Below are positions 47,221 through 58,711 of a DNA stretch of 64,000 nucleotides, one piece after another. The notes below the pieces were generated by a model. It ran no database searches. It was given only the letters and a program-made list of their open reading frames with translations, and had not been told where the DNA came from. The position numbers and the translations under genes are program-made. This DNA comes from Macrocybe gigantea (taxonomy: Eukaryota; Basidiomycota; Agaricomycetes; Agaricales; Callistosporiaceae). The stretch's first letter is position 1. Every line of letters starts with the position of its first letter. Location of the stretch: NCBI GenBank assembly GCA_011319805.1, contig SJRY01000249.1, forward strand, positions 1 through 64,000. The letters are read 5' to 3'.

Positions 47221-48688
47221 CTAGATTTGGCGCTTGTCCATTCGGATGTATTCCTGAACCGCTTTCTGCACATCGTGTCCGAAGTAGCTATCATTTACGG
47301 ACTCAGGAAGCTTGCCTGCAACAAAGACAGTCAACCTTATAGGCTAGTCAAGGGAGGAGGGCGCACAAAACAGTGATATGAAAAAGTCACGTATGCGCTC
47401 CTGCAGCCAAGACTGCTTCTTCTTGATGTTCCCATTGAACTTGGCGATGTCCAAAATCCGGCCCACCCTCTTCATTCGGACGGCCTCATACGCTGCCGCT
47501 GTGCGCTTCAGTGCCTCGCCTCGGTCGAGCTTGCGCGCGACAGAATAATGATGAAGAAACATGGCGAGCGCGACGGAGTCCTCGGCCGCGCATGAGACGC
47601 CTTGACCGGAATCGGGAGGCATGGCATGTGCCGCATCACCGAGAAGGATAACCCTCCCGGACCCGGATGGCGTGCACCAGTGCGGCATGCGCGGGACGAC
47701 GTAGCGCGGAAGGATGAGTAGCGTGTCGTTTGGACGGTTCTCATCGTTCGCGTCGCTGCATCCCAGGCGAATGAGCGTTTCGAACACTGGCGCATCAGGT
47801 CCATCATACGGCGACGCCCAAGAGCCATGGCGCTCCAGGAGCTGCGATCGTATGATGGCGTGGTCTTGTTTTCGGTCTGGAGGAACGGCTGATTCGTAGA
47901 TGGACCACCATTGAATGAATTGTCTCGACGGAGCGAGGTTGTGGGGACCGCACATCGAGTAACCGAAGAATCCATGTTGGCCAAACGTCATCGTCACATT
48001 TTCGGTGTTGAGGCCTCCGCGCAGGGACTCTGACAGTGAAGAAAACGGTATGAACCCTCCTACACCCGTTAAACCGCTGTAGGTCTGCTCAGGCATCCAC
48101 TTGCAAGGCAACGAGGGGGTTTGCTCACTCGTATGCTGCCGGGTACTGATCCCCAAACAGAGCAGTCCGCATGACACTCCTCACGCCGTCGGCCCCAATA
48201 ACCAAATCCGCTAGCTCAGAGGTTCCGTCAGAAAAGGTCACCGAGATGCCCTCTGCCGTCTCCTTGACCACCTCCACCTTTCTGTTCCACTCCACCGCAT
48301 CTGAAGGCATCTCACTGAGCAGACCCTCATGGACGTCGGACCTCCGCATCATAAGCATATCGAAGCCATAGCGCTCCTTGCGCCCACTGTAGAGATTTCC
48401 AAGCAAACGGCCCTTGGAATTCCGAAACGTGAAGCGCGAGCCAGGAAAACCGTGCTCCTGGACGTACTTTGCTGCATCGGGAGCCACGGAGGCAATGGCC
48501 CTTTGGCCATTCGGGGCCAGACCCAGTCCGCCACCGATGTTAGACGTCGTGGAAGATGGAGAGCCATGCGATTCGTATACTTTGATGATCACATCAGATG
48601 GAGCAGACGCGTCCGTGACCAGGTATTTTCGCAATGCAAGATAAGCGGAGAGACCACCAATCCCGGCACCGACGATAATTATCTTCAT
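47221..48688 (-). CDS. FAD-dependent monooxygenase (salicylate hydroxylase-like)
   Basis: A group A flavoprotein hydroxylase using NAD(P)H and O2 on aromatic or related substrates. The start at 48688 (MKIIIVGAGIGGLSAYLALR) gives the GxGxxG dinucleotide fold. MMRRSDVHEGLL holds the conserved Arg, LVIGADGVRSVMR is the DG motif, and GRVILLGDAAHAMPPDSGQG is the second FAD motif (GD). Two introns are seen: one near 48,125-48,177 joins PAAYD to GLTGVGGFIPF. The last joins ISLFC to KLPESVNDSYFGHDVQKAVQ, ending DKRQI at 47221. The substrate cannot be told. Confidence 0.92.
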
Positions 48689-50710
48689 GATGGTTTGAAA
48701 ACAGAAAAGCCATTTGCCGCTCCTGTTATATGTGAAGAAACCGCCTGAGCGCCCAATTCCTTTTCAAAGTTGAGAAGAGGCTCAATGCCTTTGATCCTTG
48801 ACAGTTCGGCGGCTAAGTTACGCAACCACCTCTGCAAGCCGTTCTCCACAGAGTTTGTCCCTGATTTCCGCAGTTTTGGGTCAGAATGAGTGCACGCTTT
48901 TGTGCCACGATGTCTCCACGATGTCGCGGATTAATTCAGTCCTTGCAAAGGCTGGGGCCGCCGACAAGGGTGCTGTGTTGCAAGAAGATATATGCCGGCC
49001 TTGTTGCGTAATACGACGATCCTTGCCGATCAACACAGCCACAGCCATGCTCTTGTATTTCTCTGGCTTTGGAATGTTAGCCTAGCAGGTGTGAGCCTAT
49101 TCACTTAGTTCTGGTAGTCGGAAGATGTTTCGTTGAACAACGTTTGTCTTGTCACATGGTACCGTGGGAGATCAGGAACCTGGCCACACTGGGTACCTGG
49201 CCACTTCAAGTTTTGCGCGAGATAGATAGATGCCCCACTCAAAGTATCACTCCCAGACATGTTGTAAGGTCATATACAATGTATCTATACAGTTCTATAA
49301 TTCCTATGTTGAGCGGTGATCAAGTGCTGCATCGAAAAGTCCGGTCCTGCCCCAGAAATGTGTGTTTGATCATATTGACATGAGCTACCATATCGGGATG
49401 CACTCCCGCTCCCAGTGATATCATCAGTTTGTGGTGTCTTTGTGGGTTCATCCTAACGTTATTTGACCCCCCGAATCCATTTTTGATGGAATAAAAGCAT
49501 GAAATAATACATATGCCTATTATGAGGCCGACTGAATTTGAGGTAACCTTAAATTTAGCTTAACTGAGTCTATCTCTCGACATAGCCATAGTTATTCGTC
49601 ACGATGCTTGCCAGACTCGTAAAGCTATTTCTGAAATCTATGCATATTAATCTTTATTTTTCACAGTATGGAACTTTTTTCAAATTTTTTTCCAGGTCCC
49701 AATAAGCATGCAGATCGGAAAAAAGGAAAAATGCGAGTTTAAGATGTCAAAAAGGAGGGAACGTGAAAAACACTAAATATGGAGGAAAAGGTGTAATACA
49801 TTATGGAACTATCTTACATTAATTTCTTCCAGGCACTCCGATTGCCTATTGCGGCATGGGAACCCCCCGCGCGGTGCTAAACATTTGGTGTGATTTTATG
49901 CTTACATCGCAGTCGTGCAAATTGAGGATATTGCACTTGAATACAAAAGTAATAATAATGCAGAATACATTTTAATCCAATCTATCGCATCTAACAGTGG
50001 TTTGCAATGCATTATACCTGGCCGTTTTCCCAATTCTGCACAAGTGCCAAATGGCTGCTTTAACACATCCCTTGATGAAAAACATTAAATTAGATAGTTT
50101 CTTGGTATAAAATCAATCCACATACATAGACTATTATTCTGCGTATCCATCTCCATATGGAACAGGTGAGACGGCCACAAATGAACGCAGGAAAACAAAG
50201 TTGGGATTGCAGATGAGACCTTTCCCACGCTGGCCGGGTACCCAGTCACAGGGTACACCACGAAGAAAAAAATTCATATCTCGGGAGTACACTCACCCTA
50301 GGTCACAAGTGTACTTCAAATATTTAGATATGATATATATCGACATTTTGAGATACTGAACATGGCGGAAGGGCGATTGCGTATTGAATAGTTTACAATT
50401 TCCGCTTATGTGGCCGGGTTCAGGGTCAGCACCAGTAAACACTGAGCGATGCCCGTCCAGATAAGAGTTGCGGAGCCTCGAGCGAAAGGATAGGATAAAT
50501 GACGTCCTAAGTGGAGGTTTCCTGTCTATTCAGTCAACATCGATCTCCAATAAGCTATGAATATAAGCGTCTGCATTAGTGGAGCCGAAGGCATAAACAG
50601 CGTCAAGGCGAAGATGTGGACTAGATTGTCAATCATTCCAAACCTGAAAGAGTTCGATCCAATAACCAGATGAATATTTCGTCCATAAGTTACATCGACT
50701 CTCCCATTGG
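48689..50710. other. Long AT-rich intergenic region without ORFs
   Basis: About 2 kb. From 49,384 to 50,669 there is no open frame of 60 codons, unlike the rest of the window, and the base composition is AT-rich. ACTGGGTACCTGGCCA (49188-49203) recurs inverted as TGGCCGGGTACCCAGT (50231-50246) with one mismatch. This may be the remnant of a non-coding element, but it is weak. Confidence 0.4.
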
Positions 50711-51927
50711 TCAGAAACTGCCGTATTGCTTCCTAGCTCGGTTGGCAAATTTTCCGGTCGGGCTGGGCGTTAACGGAACCTCTTCGCCGTCCATATCCGA
50801 GAAAGGCACGCTCGTCAATCTCCTATACGCGTTCGTACGTCGTCCCACGATTGAGATCGAGGACATCCATTTTTGGTAAATGTAAGGGCTATGGCGGAGC
50901 CAGCGGATGAATGCGAAACATCTATATGGTGGTAGATAAGTAAGAGCAAGGAATTGCACAATGTATGGACCTCTCACATGGTTATGAACGAAACAGATAT
51001 CAAGAGTTTTCTCCAAAATCTGGATTCCCTCGGGCGATGTGCATTGTCATCCACATCGGGGTCTTCTGGATGATCCTGAGGAGGATCTGGATCAGGCTCA
51101 GGATTGGGAGGAGGCGTCGAAGAGATAGGTTTATGGCAGCCGTATCTCGTGCTCCAAGAGAACGCGTGCGTTCCATTGAAATTCCAGGAAAAAGTCGGTA
51201 GCGACGGCTGTGTGGAAACATAAGGTATAGATTGAACGATCATAGCTTAGCCGCATACTTCCTCCGAATTGGGGTCGCAATGGAACACGAAAGTCGCCTT
51301 CTGCGTTTGCCGCATGTACATGCCACCGTGCAGCGAGACTTGAAAGGGAGCTGGTGAGGAGTAACGCGTGCACGGAAAAAAATATATTCCTAAAGCCATA
51401 CCGTGGCGATCATCAGATTTCACCTTGTCGGCTAACTTGGCCTTTGGATCAACACCTGCGTCGCTCACGATGGGTATGACATGCAAGATGCGCGCTGGCT
51501 CAGACGGATGATTGGGCCGCGTGTTTATAACTGGCTAATTTCAATGCTTTGATGAGTGTACTAAGAAAACAAGAGCAGACCGGTGAGACATATCCGAGTT
51601 CCTTCGGGCACTGAATTGACAAGAGGTGAAAACGCGGATGGCTATAGACAAGGATCGGTGAATTACCTGGAGCTCGTCTGGTAAAGTGTTGTCTTTTGTT
51701 AAAGGCCCGTCAAACGCCATGTCGTACCGATGTTCTGTACGAGTCGGAGGGGTGTCCGTTTCTATAGAGAGACTAAAATGTCGCGAGCCAAACGCTGGGC
51801 AGACATCGAACTCAAATTGACCGATCTTGAACTGGCATGTTAGCGGGTTCGCGCTCATGACGCGGCCCAACGCAGCTCTGTTGCAAAGGGTCCACGGCAG
51901 CCAGAGCCAGCGAGACAGGCACTTCAT
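50711..51927 (-). CDS. ATG27-like type I membrane protein (autophagy-related/MRH fold)
   Basis: ATG27-type proteins traffic between Golgi, endosome and vacuole and aid Atg9 movement. The start at 51927 gives a leader (MKCLSRWLWLPWTLCNRAAL) and then the lumenal domain: CQFKIGQFEFDVCPAFGSRH, CPEGTRICLT (a small exon), VINTRPNHPSEPARILHVIP, APFQVSLHGGMYMRQTQKAT, FVFHCDPNSEEVCG and FSWSTRYGCHKPIS. A proline- and acid-rich stalk precedes one short hydrophobic segment, LLISVSFITICFAFI. The cytosolic tail ends GKFANRARKQYGSF. The membrane segment is on the short side. Family placement rests on the cysteine pattern and layout. Confidence 0.72.
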
Positions 51928-52655
51928 GGTGGCACGAAAAGGAATCAAATCGCATCAGGAGGTCATGTTATGCATCGTCAGAGAAGTTAGTGGTGGACAG
52001 CCGGTCCGAATCTAAAAGGGGTGCGCTTTTCCGAGGTTCCAGCGGTCTCTTGAATGTATATGGCGCGATTCACGTCGGCGGCCTCGTATCGAAAGGAGTT
52101 AGAGGCTCATCGTAGTCTCGAAATTGGTGTCAAATGCCCACATGGATTCAGCTTTGATACTTGCAGGAAACTGGAAGATTTGAGCCAAGTGCAAAACGAC
52201 GCGTCAACAGTTTGCATCGCCACCGCTTTCCCATTTGCATCCGAACTACTAACTCCAGGATCAACACGATTTTCAATGGTAGAATCATGTGTACTGCAGA
52301 TTATTTTTGACGTATATCGTGAGTCTTCAAGCCGAGTAAACGCCTCTCGATGGGAACATTTGCAGTGAATAAGAATTACTTTTGCAGCCGCAAGCCTTTA
52401 TAACAGAACGACTGCTGTTGTACGAAATATATGAAAAAGTCATTTCAACCGTCGCCCTACTTCATAATAGTATGTATCGATTGCGCATACCGCTCAACCT
52501 CTATGTGGCAAATCCGACTGCTCACCCCGACTCGCTACGAAGGCGCATCACATGCTCACCGGGATGTGCTCCTCAGCGGGCCGCCAGTAAACCATACATG
52601 TATCTATTTCTCTCCATACGCTCTCACACATAAAAGGCGAGCTTCTTCTCTAGCA
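51928..52655. other. Divergent intergenic region
   Basis: About 0.7 kb between the divergent ATG27-like and PL26 genes. Short frames at 52,054-52,633 have no motif support. It should contain both promoters. Confidence 0.45.
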
Positions 52656-55600
52656 ATGCCTTTCCGAAACACACTTCTCCTGTATGGCACCGCTGACGGT
52701 GGACTTGAAGTGGCTGGATGGCAAGGCGCCTACCTCGACTCCTACGGGACGTCGTTTGGTGTGCCATGGAACAAGGGCCAGATTGACAAGACGACGCCCA
52801 TTTCTCTCGCAGCTGGTGGAAAGTCCGTTCCGGTGCAGACCTGGCCGTTAGCTTTGTGAGTGAGTTCGTTGCTCTCACCCGAATTGTGTGACATTTCCTG
52901 CAGTTGGCCAGACGGCAGTTTGAAATGGACTGGTCATACAATTTCCGCAAATGCGGGACTTTCTGACACGTTGCGCTTGAGCACGACTGCACCGGTGGAA
53001 CCACCTTCACGAGTGACTATCGAAGAGACCGGCACCGATATCACTGTTACGACAGGCTCATTCTCGGGTGAGCCTCTTTGAAAGGACTTCTGTGAAACGC
53101 CGTAGACCGATCCTTGACTCTTAGCTAAATTTAATAAGTCTGGGAACGTGTTGATTGATTCTTTGAGCATCTCTGGCCAGGTGCAAGCACAGAACGGATC
53201 CCTCGTCGTTCACATCCAAGACGCGCCTGATGAACCTGAGCTCGAAGGGACTAAGCCCAGCGTTGTAGCGACCACAGGACGTATTGATTCAGTGACAATC
53301 GAGCAGCGGGGGCCCGTCAGGGCGGTCATCAAGGTCTGGGAGTCGGAAACGTTACATTAACATGCGTTTCTCTGATGTAGCATGCAGGTCACTGGAAAAT
53401 ACACTGGGGGTGACCATGCTGATTTCCTTCCGTTCACCCTCAGATTCTACATCGCAGCAGGCGCCACGGCCGTCAGGATAGTCCATTTTTTTATTTACGA
53501 TGGTGATCAGAACAAAGATTTCATCAAGGGCATGGTGGGTCGATCTATTTCCCCCAGGCTCTATCTATGACATCGTTTTGACAGGGTCTTCGATTTACAA
53601 CTCCCCTTTCGGATGAACTCTACAACAGACATATACGCTTCGTCACCACGGACGGCGGCATCTGGGGCGAACCAGTCCGGGTCCTCTCCGGGCTGCGCCG
53701 CGATGCAACCGCAGCAGTCCTTACACCCCAATTCGAAGGCCAAGCCACGCCCGACATATCGACGTGGCCCACATCGGTCTCGTCAGAAATTGACCAGCTT
53801 CCTATTTGGTCAGACTTCACTCTAGACCAGCTCTCGCCCCAACGCTTCACGATCGCTAAGAGGACCAACGCAGGGAGAAACGCATCGTTTGTTGATCATG
53901 CCGGGTTTGGGACGCGAGCTGCGGGGATCGGGTGTCTGGGTGGTGCGAATGGGGGTGGTGTGGTTTTTGGCCTGCGGGGTTTGTGCCTTTAAAGTTTCAG
54001 ACATGAAAAATGGTCGTCTGAATGCCCGGTTTGATAGACTTTTGGCAAGGAGCACCTAGAGGGCTAGACATTCGGGGAGCAGGAGGGGAGCAGGGAACGG
54101 TGACGCTATGGGCATACAGTCCGAGGGTACGGTACCTGCTTTAATCCCCAAACGTGTCATTGAGCTGTGTTGTTTCATCAAGGCTCCCGCAATGGATATG
54201 CGTCACTATGACGTTGTCGCACATGGAGTCAGTTAACGCCGGGATATCGTTAGCTCAAGATACATAGCTGAACTTGTCGCTTTTTCCGCCTAGCTCGACC
54301 TCACCTACGAAGACTTCGGGAACCCCGACCCGAACCCGGTCGGAATCGGTCGATCATACGAAGCCACAATTCAGCTCGTTCCATCTACGCCGTCGCGTTC
54401 GGCTCTGGCTCAACTCGCGACTGTGCACGTAGGTCGTTTCTTCTTGAAGCTAGTGCTCGGCCTGATACCCATCGTACCGCAGACTCAAGTGCCACAAGTC
54501 ATAGCTAGTCCGTCGTTCTATGCCGCACATAGACTCTTTGGCGGCCGCTGGTGAGTTTATTCCAAGCTATTCGTGGCTCTGTCTCATCGATCTTTCTTGT
54601 TAGGAACGTGCCCGACACTTCAAGATCTGGAGCAGCAGTCATCGAGAAAAGAAAAAGCGATCTGTTGGATTTCTACATCCTCGTAGGCGACGAATACCTA
54701 TATTGACATTCTGCGCAAGTCATAACCGGAAGACAGGACATTGATCAAAGACAATTTTACGGCTTCTGGCATTATGGCGACGTTATGCATACCTACGATC
54801 AGACACGTCATACCTGGAGATATGACATTGGCGGGTTTGCGTGGGACAACGGCGAACTCTGTACGTAGATATCCACACTGCCTCCTGGGTTTATTCTCTT
54901 CTGAGGATGCCGTCCCAAAATAAAGCAACAGACCTGTGGCTCTGGATGTCATTCCTGCGCACTGGTCGGGCTGATGTGTTTAGGATTGCCTATGCCATGA
55001 CAAGGCATCTCTCCGAGGTTGACTTCCATCATACCGGCCCCTTTGCTGGTCTCGGAAGTCGACACAACGTTTCGCATTGGGGAGACGGTGCCAAGGAGGC
55101 GCGCGTCAGTGGAAGCACCCTCAAAAGACCCTTCTATTACTTAACCAGTCAGTATTTTTCCATGATGATTGTCGCCATGGGCTTATAACCCGATCATGGG
55201 TTCAGCGGACGAATTGATGGGAGACATCATGGACTACTCCCTCCAGGCCGATCAAACAATTATGATATGGGACCCTCTCAGGAAAGTGCTACCTCCGCCG
55301 CCACCAGAAGGACCAGGCCGCCTTCGGATCGGGCCAGACTGGACCACTCTGGCGGGCAACTGGTTTACAAAATGGGAGCGTACGGTGAGCGCCATTTCCG
55401 CTGTCTGAGTAGGTTCCGTCCCTCATATCGCCGACTCAGAATGACACGAAATGGAGAGATCGCATCAAAGTTGGGATGGTAAGAATCTTTTATTAATAAC
55501 ACTCGAATTCGGATTTGCTCAAGAATCTATCATAAGCATGACATCGGAGGGTTTAAGTTTGGACTTTTCACAGGCAACGGCGCGGCAGTGGGTTGGAATG

Positions 55601-56442
55601 CTGACACCGGACACATGGTTGATGAAGGTGGTGAAGGCCTTGGATCGTGAGTGGCTTGTCTGCTCCCATTTTCAACACGACTGGATTGATGCAGATATCA
55701 CTTGACTATGGTATTTGGTGGAGGCGAGTTCTTGATGGAGGCTATGGAATTGATTACGGATGAACCCGAGTTCGACGCAGCCTGGTTGGATTTCTGCAAA
55801 TTATACAACGCGTCCAATGCCGAGTATGTCTCCCCGCCATACCCGTCAATGATTCTTGCTTATTTCCTATCAGTAAAATAGCACGATATGGCAAATCTTT
55901 CTCCAGCGGAGGATTCAACCAGGTGATCCCTCACCAATCGATCCGCGTTCTAGACTAATCGCGATCTTGCAGTGGTATGCTAAGCTTCAGGCTTATGCTG
56001 GTTAGAGTTGTGTTTCATGTTACTCATTCGATCACGCTTACCCTGTTATAGGTGAACGCCTCAATGATGCCTCGCTCAAGCAAGCGGCTTGGAACATCAT
56101 ATCGACGAATACGGCCGGTGTCTGGCCACCTGTGACCAAAGTCGGTGGCGCAGATGTTGTAAACTCAGTTTCAGAGGCATGCGCTTCTTTTCCGCCTCCG
56201 AATAAATTATACTCACGAACCCAATCCAGATCGCTAACCTCGCGACGAACGACGCCGCTCAACTCTCTTTGTCTGAGTATGCGGTATTAGCTATCGCTCC
56301 TGAATTAGCTCCAAATATTGTGTCGGAAGAATGGGATACCAGTACCCTTGCTACGGAAGAAGAGAAGGTGGAGCCAGCCGATGTTTCAGGCAAGGGAAAA
56401 GGAGTAACGAAAAATATATGGAGAAGGCTCTCGTGTTTATAG
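52656..56442 (+). CDS. Exo-rhamnogalacturonan lyase-like protein (PL26, PcRGLX type)
   Basis: PL26 enzymes cleave rhamnogalacturonan I, the branched backbone of pectin, from its ends. The ATG at 52656 begins MPFRNTLLLYGTADGG. The N-terminal beta domain shows AYLDSYGTSFGVPWNKGQ and, across an intron, TWPLAFWPDGSLKWTGHTIS. Then follow GKYTGGDHADFLPFTLRFYI, ATAVRIVHFFIYDGDQNKDF, GLRDFWQGAPRGLDIRGAGG and LDLTYEDFGNPDPNPVGIGR. The alpha-barrel part shows FYGFWHYGDVMHTYDQTRHT, RYDIGGFAWDNGE, FHHTGPFAGLGSRHNVSHWG and GGGEFLMEAMELITDEPEF. It ends KNIWRRLSCL. About fifteen short introns restore one frame. No clear signal peptide was seen at this start, so either a further 5' exon exists or the protein is intracellular. 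Confidence 0.85.
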
Positions 56443-56525
56443 CGCTATAAGTATTTAGTCCAAGATAAAATCAAAGGAAGGATCTTGCATATTTAAAAAG
56501 GGAGACCGAGCTTAAAAGAGTGGGG

Positions 56526-58711
56526 CTAAAGCAAAGGAGCATTGAATTCGGTGGCGCGGATGGTTTCAACAATTTCGGCGGAACGAGGCTTGATGGAGCA
56601 CTTGAAAGGCGCAGGAATGCTGGATAAGCCGCATTCAGTACAAGGTGTATTCCAAGAAACATTACCTACTCACCAGACCATGGACGAGATGTACTCGTGA
56701 GATGGCTCAATGATGTTCCCTTCTTCATCGTGCGCTTTAGAAACCTCATACGTTGCGAGGAGCGAAGCGACTGTTATCCATAATGAGGCAGTGGCGAGGA
56801 AGCGACCCTTTTATGGGTTTAGACGAGAAGTCGAACTGGAATGTAGACCGGCTTACTGGACATATCCTACGACCGAATCCAAAAGCCGCCGTGGCCGGAT
56901 CTTTCACCGCTGGATTCAGTTTACCATCCTTGAGGAACCTTTCAGGCTTGAAGGCAAAGGCATCCGGATAGTCGGATTCGTTGTGAAGTATCGCCCTGTC
57001 GGTAATGAGAGAAATACTGTTAGGTTCAGATTTCATGTTCCTCCGACGAGACACAAACCATGAATTGGGGACCACGACAGATCCTGCAGGCATTCTGTAC
57101 CCTCTGTAGACATCTTCCGTTGTCAAGCAGTGAGGGACGGCTATCCAAGCGATGTCCGGTTAGATTCTTAGGTGCGTGTTTGGCATTGAATTTACCGCAC
57201 CTATAGGTGTGACGGGTCTCCATCGCATGACCTCTTTGACGACGGCAGTGACATATGGCAACGATACTTCATCCTCAAAGCTCGGGAGCTGGCCTTTGCC
57301 TAAGACTGAATCCAGTTCCGTCTGCGCCTTTTCCTGGACCTCAGGATTTGATAGCATCGCCAGAATAAATGTACCAAGGGCCGAGACAGGCTAGTCAAAG
57401 ATTAAAGACAGAAATTGCCTCCAAGAGTGAAAACTAACTCACAGTGTCAGAACCAGCTGTCAGATGTCCGTCTTTCAGACAACCTCGGCATTCTTATAAT
57501 AAATTGACGTACCGATATACATAGCTGCGGCCGTATCCTGAATGATTCTCTCTTGTTCAATAACGTCGCCACTTTCATCGACCTTGCCAAGGCAGGAAGC
57601 AATGAAAGAAGAAGTCAACACGCCACCCATCTGTCAGGATGTATATTTCCGTAGAACCTTGTTAATCATGCAACAGCAAGATTTCAATTTTACGCACCAC
57701 TTTCTTCCGTCCGGCTTCGTATGGCATTCTCCACATGGTCTCAGCCAGCGATCGCCATTCTCTCGCTTTTCGTTTGAAGCCTGCACCCGGCATCCATGAA
57801 GGGACGTACTTCAAGAACGGAAATGAATCAACGAGGAATGTCCCGGGCACCATGGCGACTGTGGCAGGGTGGACAGCACCCTTGGCAGCAGCAATGTATG
57901 GATCATCCTTAGGCTGGACACTGAGTCCATAGGCGACCGACATGACTATAACTCCTGCCATGCTAGAGAATGATTAAGCACATAGCTCCGTCCTATACAC
58001 GAAAAAGATTGTCAAACGCACTGGCGAAAATGCTCCAGAAAGTCATCTGGAGTATCCAGCAAGCGACGTAAGAGCTCATGCGTGGCTTTTACTTCATGCG
58101 GATGGTATTTGATGGTTGCAGCTGGATGAAATTCTTGGTCTACAGAAATCCGTTTTCTTATGGGGCTCCTCTGAACGAAAACCGGGCTTACGCACGGAAT
58201 AACTTTCGATGCTTCCTCCAATCGTCACCGTATTGCATGAATCCACTATGTTTCGGGTCAGCGCTCAGTCGCATGAAAGCTGAATGGACGTCGCCTGCTG
58301 ACAAGTTGAAAGACCAGCCCATAAGTTCGTTTACCATTGGTAGACGAGTTCTACTCGAGTAAATTGATGATCTTTTCTCAAAAAGATCGTTTGCAGCCTC
58401 AGCAGAATTGACTATAATGACCGAAGTTCCAGCGAGGTCCACGTGAATAATATCCGAATCTTATCGTCGAACTATGAGAGCAGGACTATATCAGAGAAAT
58501 ATTGGAACTCACTGAACTCCTTCCCCCAACGTGTGTATGTCTCCCACTCGAAGTTCTTTGGCATATCGAGAAGATTTCCAACCAGTGGTCTCCTCTTTGG
58601 CCCAGGTGGCAATGGCAAACTGGTATTGCTGTTTGGTTGACGCCTGAGATAGGCGAAAGCGACAGTGGCGAACGCCGCGGCGCCAAGCAGAACGTCAACT
58701 GGGATGGCCAT
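56526..58711 (-). CDS. Cytochrome P450 monooxygenase
   Basis: An ER-anchored heme oxygenase of the large agaric P450 families (O-methylsterigmatocystin oxidoreductase-like in annotation style). The start at 58711 gives the membrane anchor MAIPVDVLLGAAAFATVAFA, then the proline hinge LPLPPGPKRRPLVGNLLDMP. The spliced exons show HRKLFR (helix C), AGSDTV (helix I, usual AGxDT), VVKEVMRWRPVTPI (helix K ExxR), PERFLKDGKLNPAV, and the heme loop FGFGRRICPGRFLATASLWI with its Cys ligand. It ends SAEIVETIRATEFNAPLL. About ten introns fit and no break was found. The substrate is unknown. It is convergent with the PL26 gene, 83 bp away. Confidence 0.92.
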
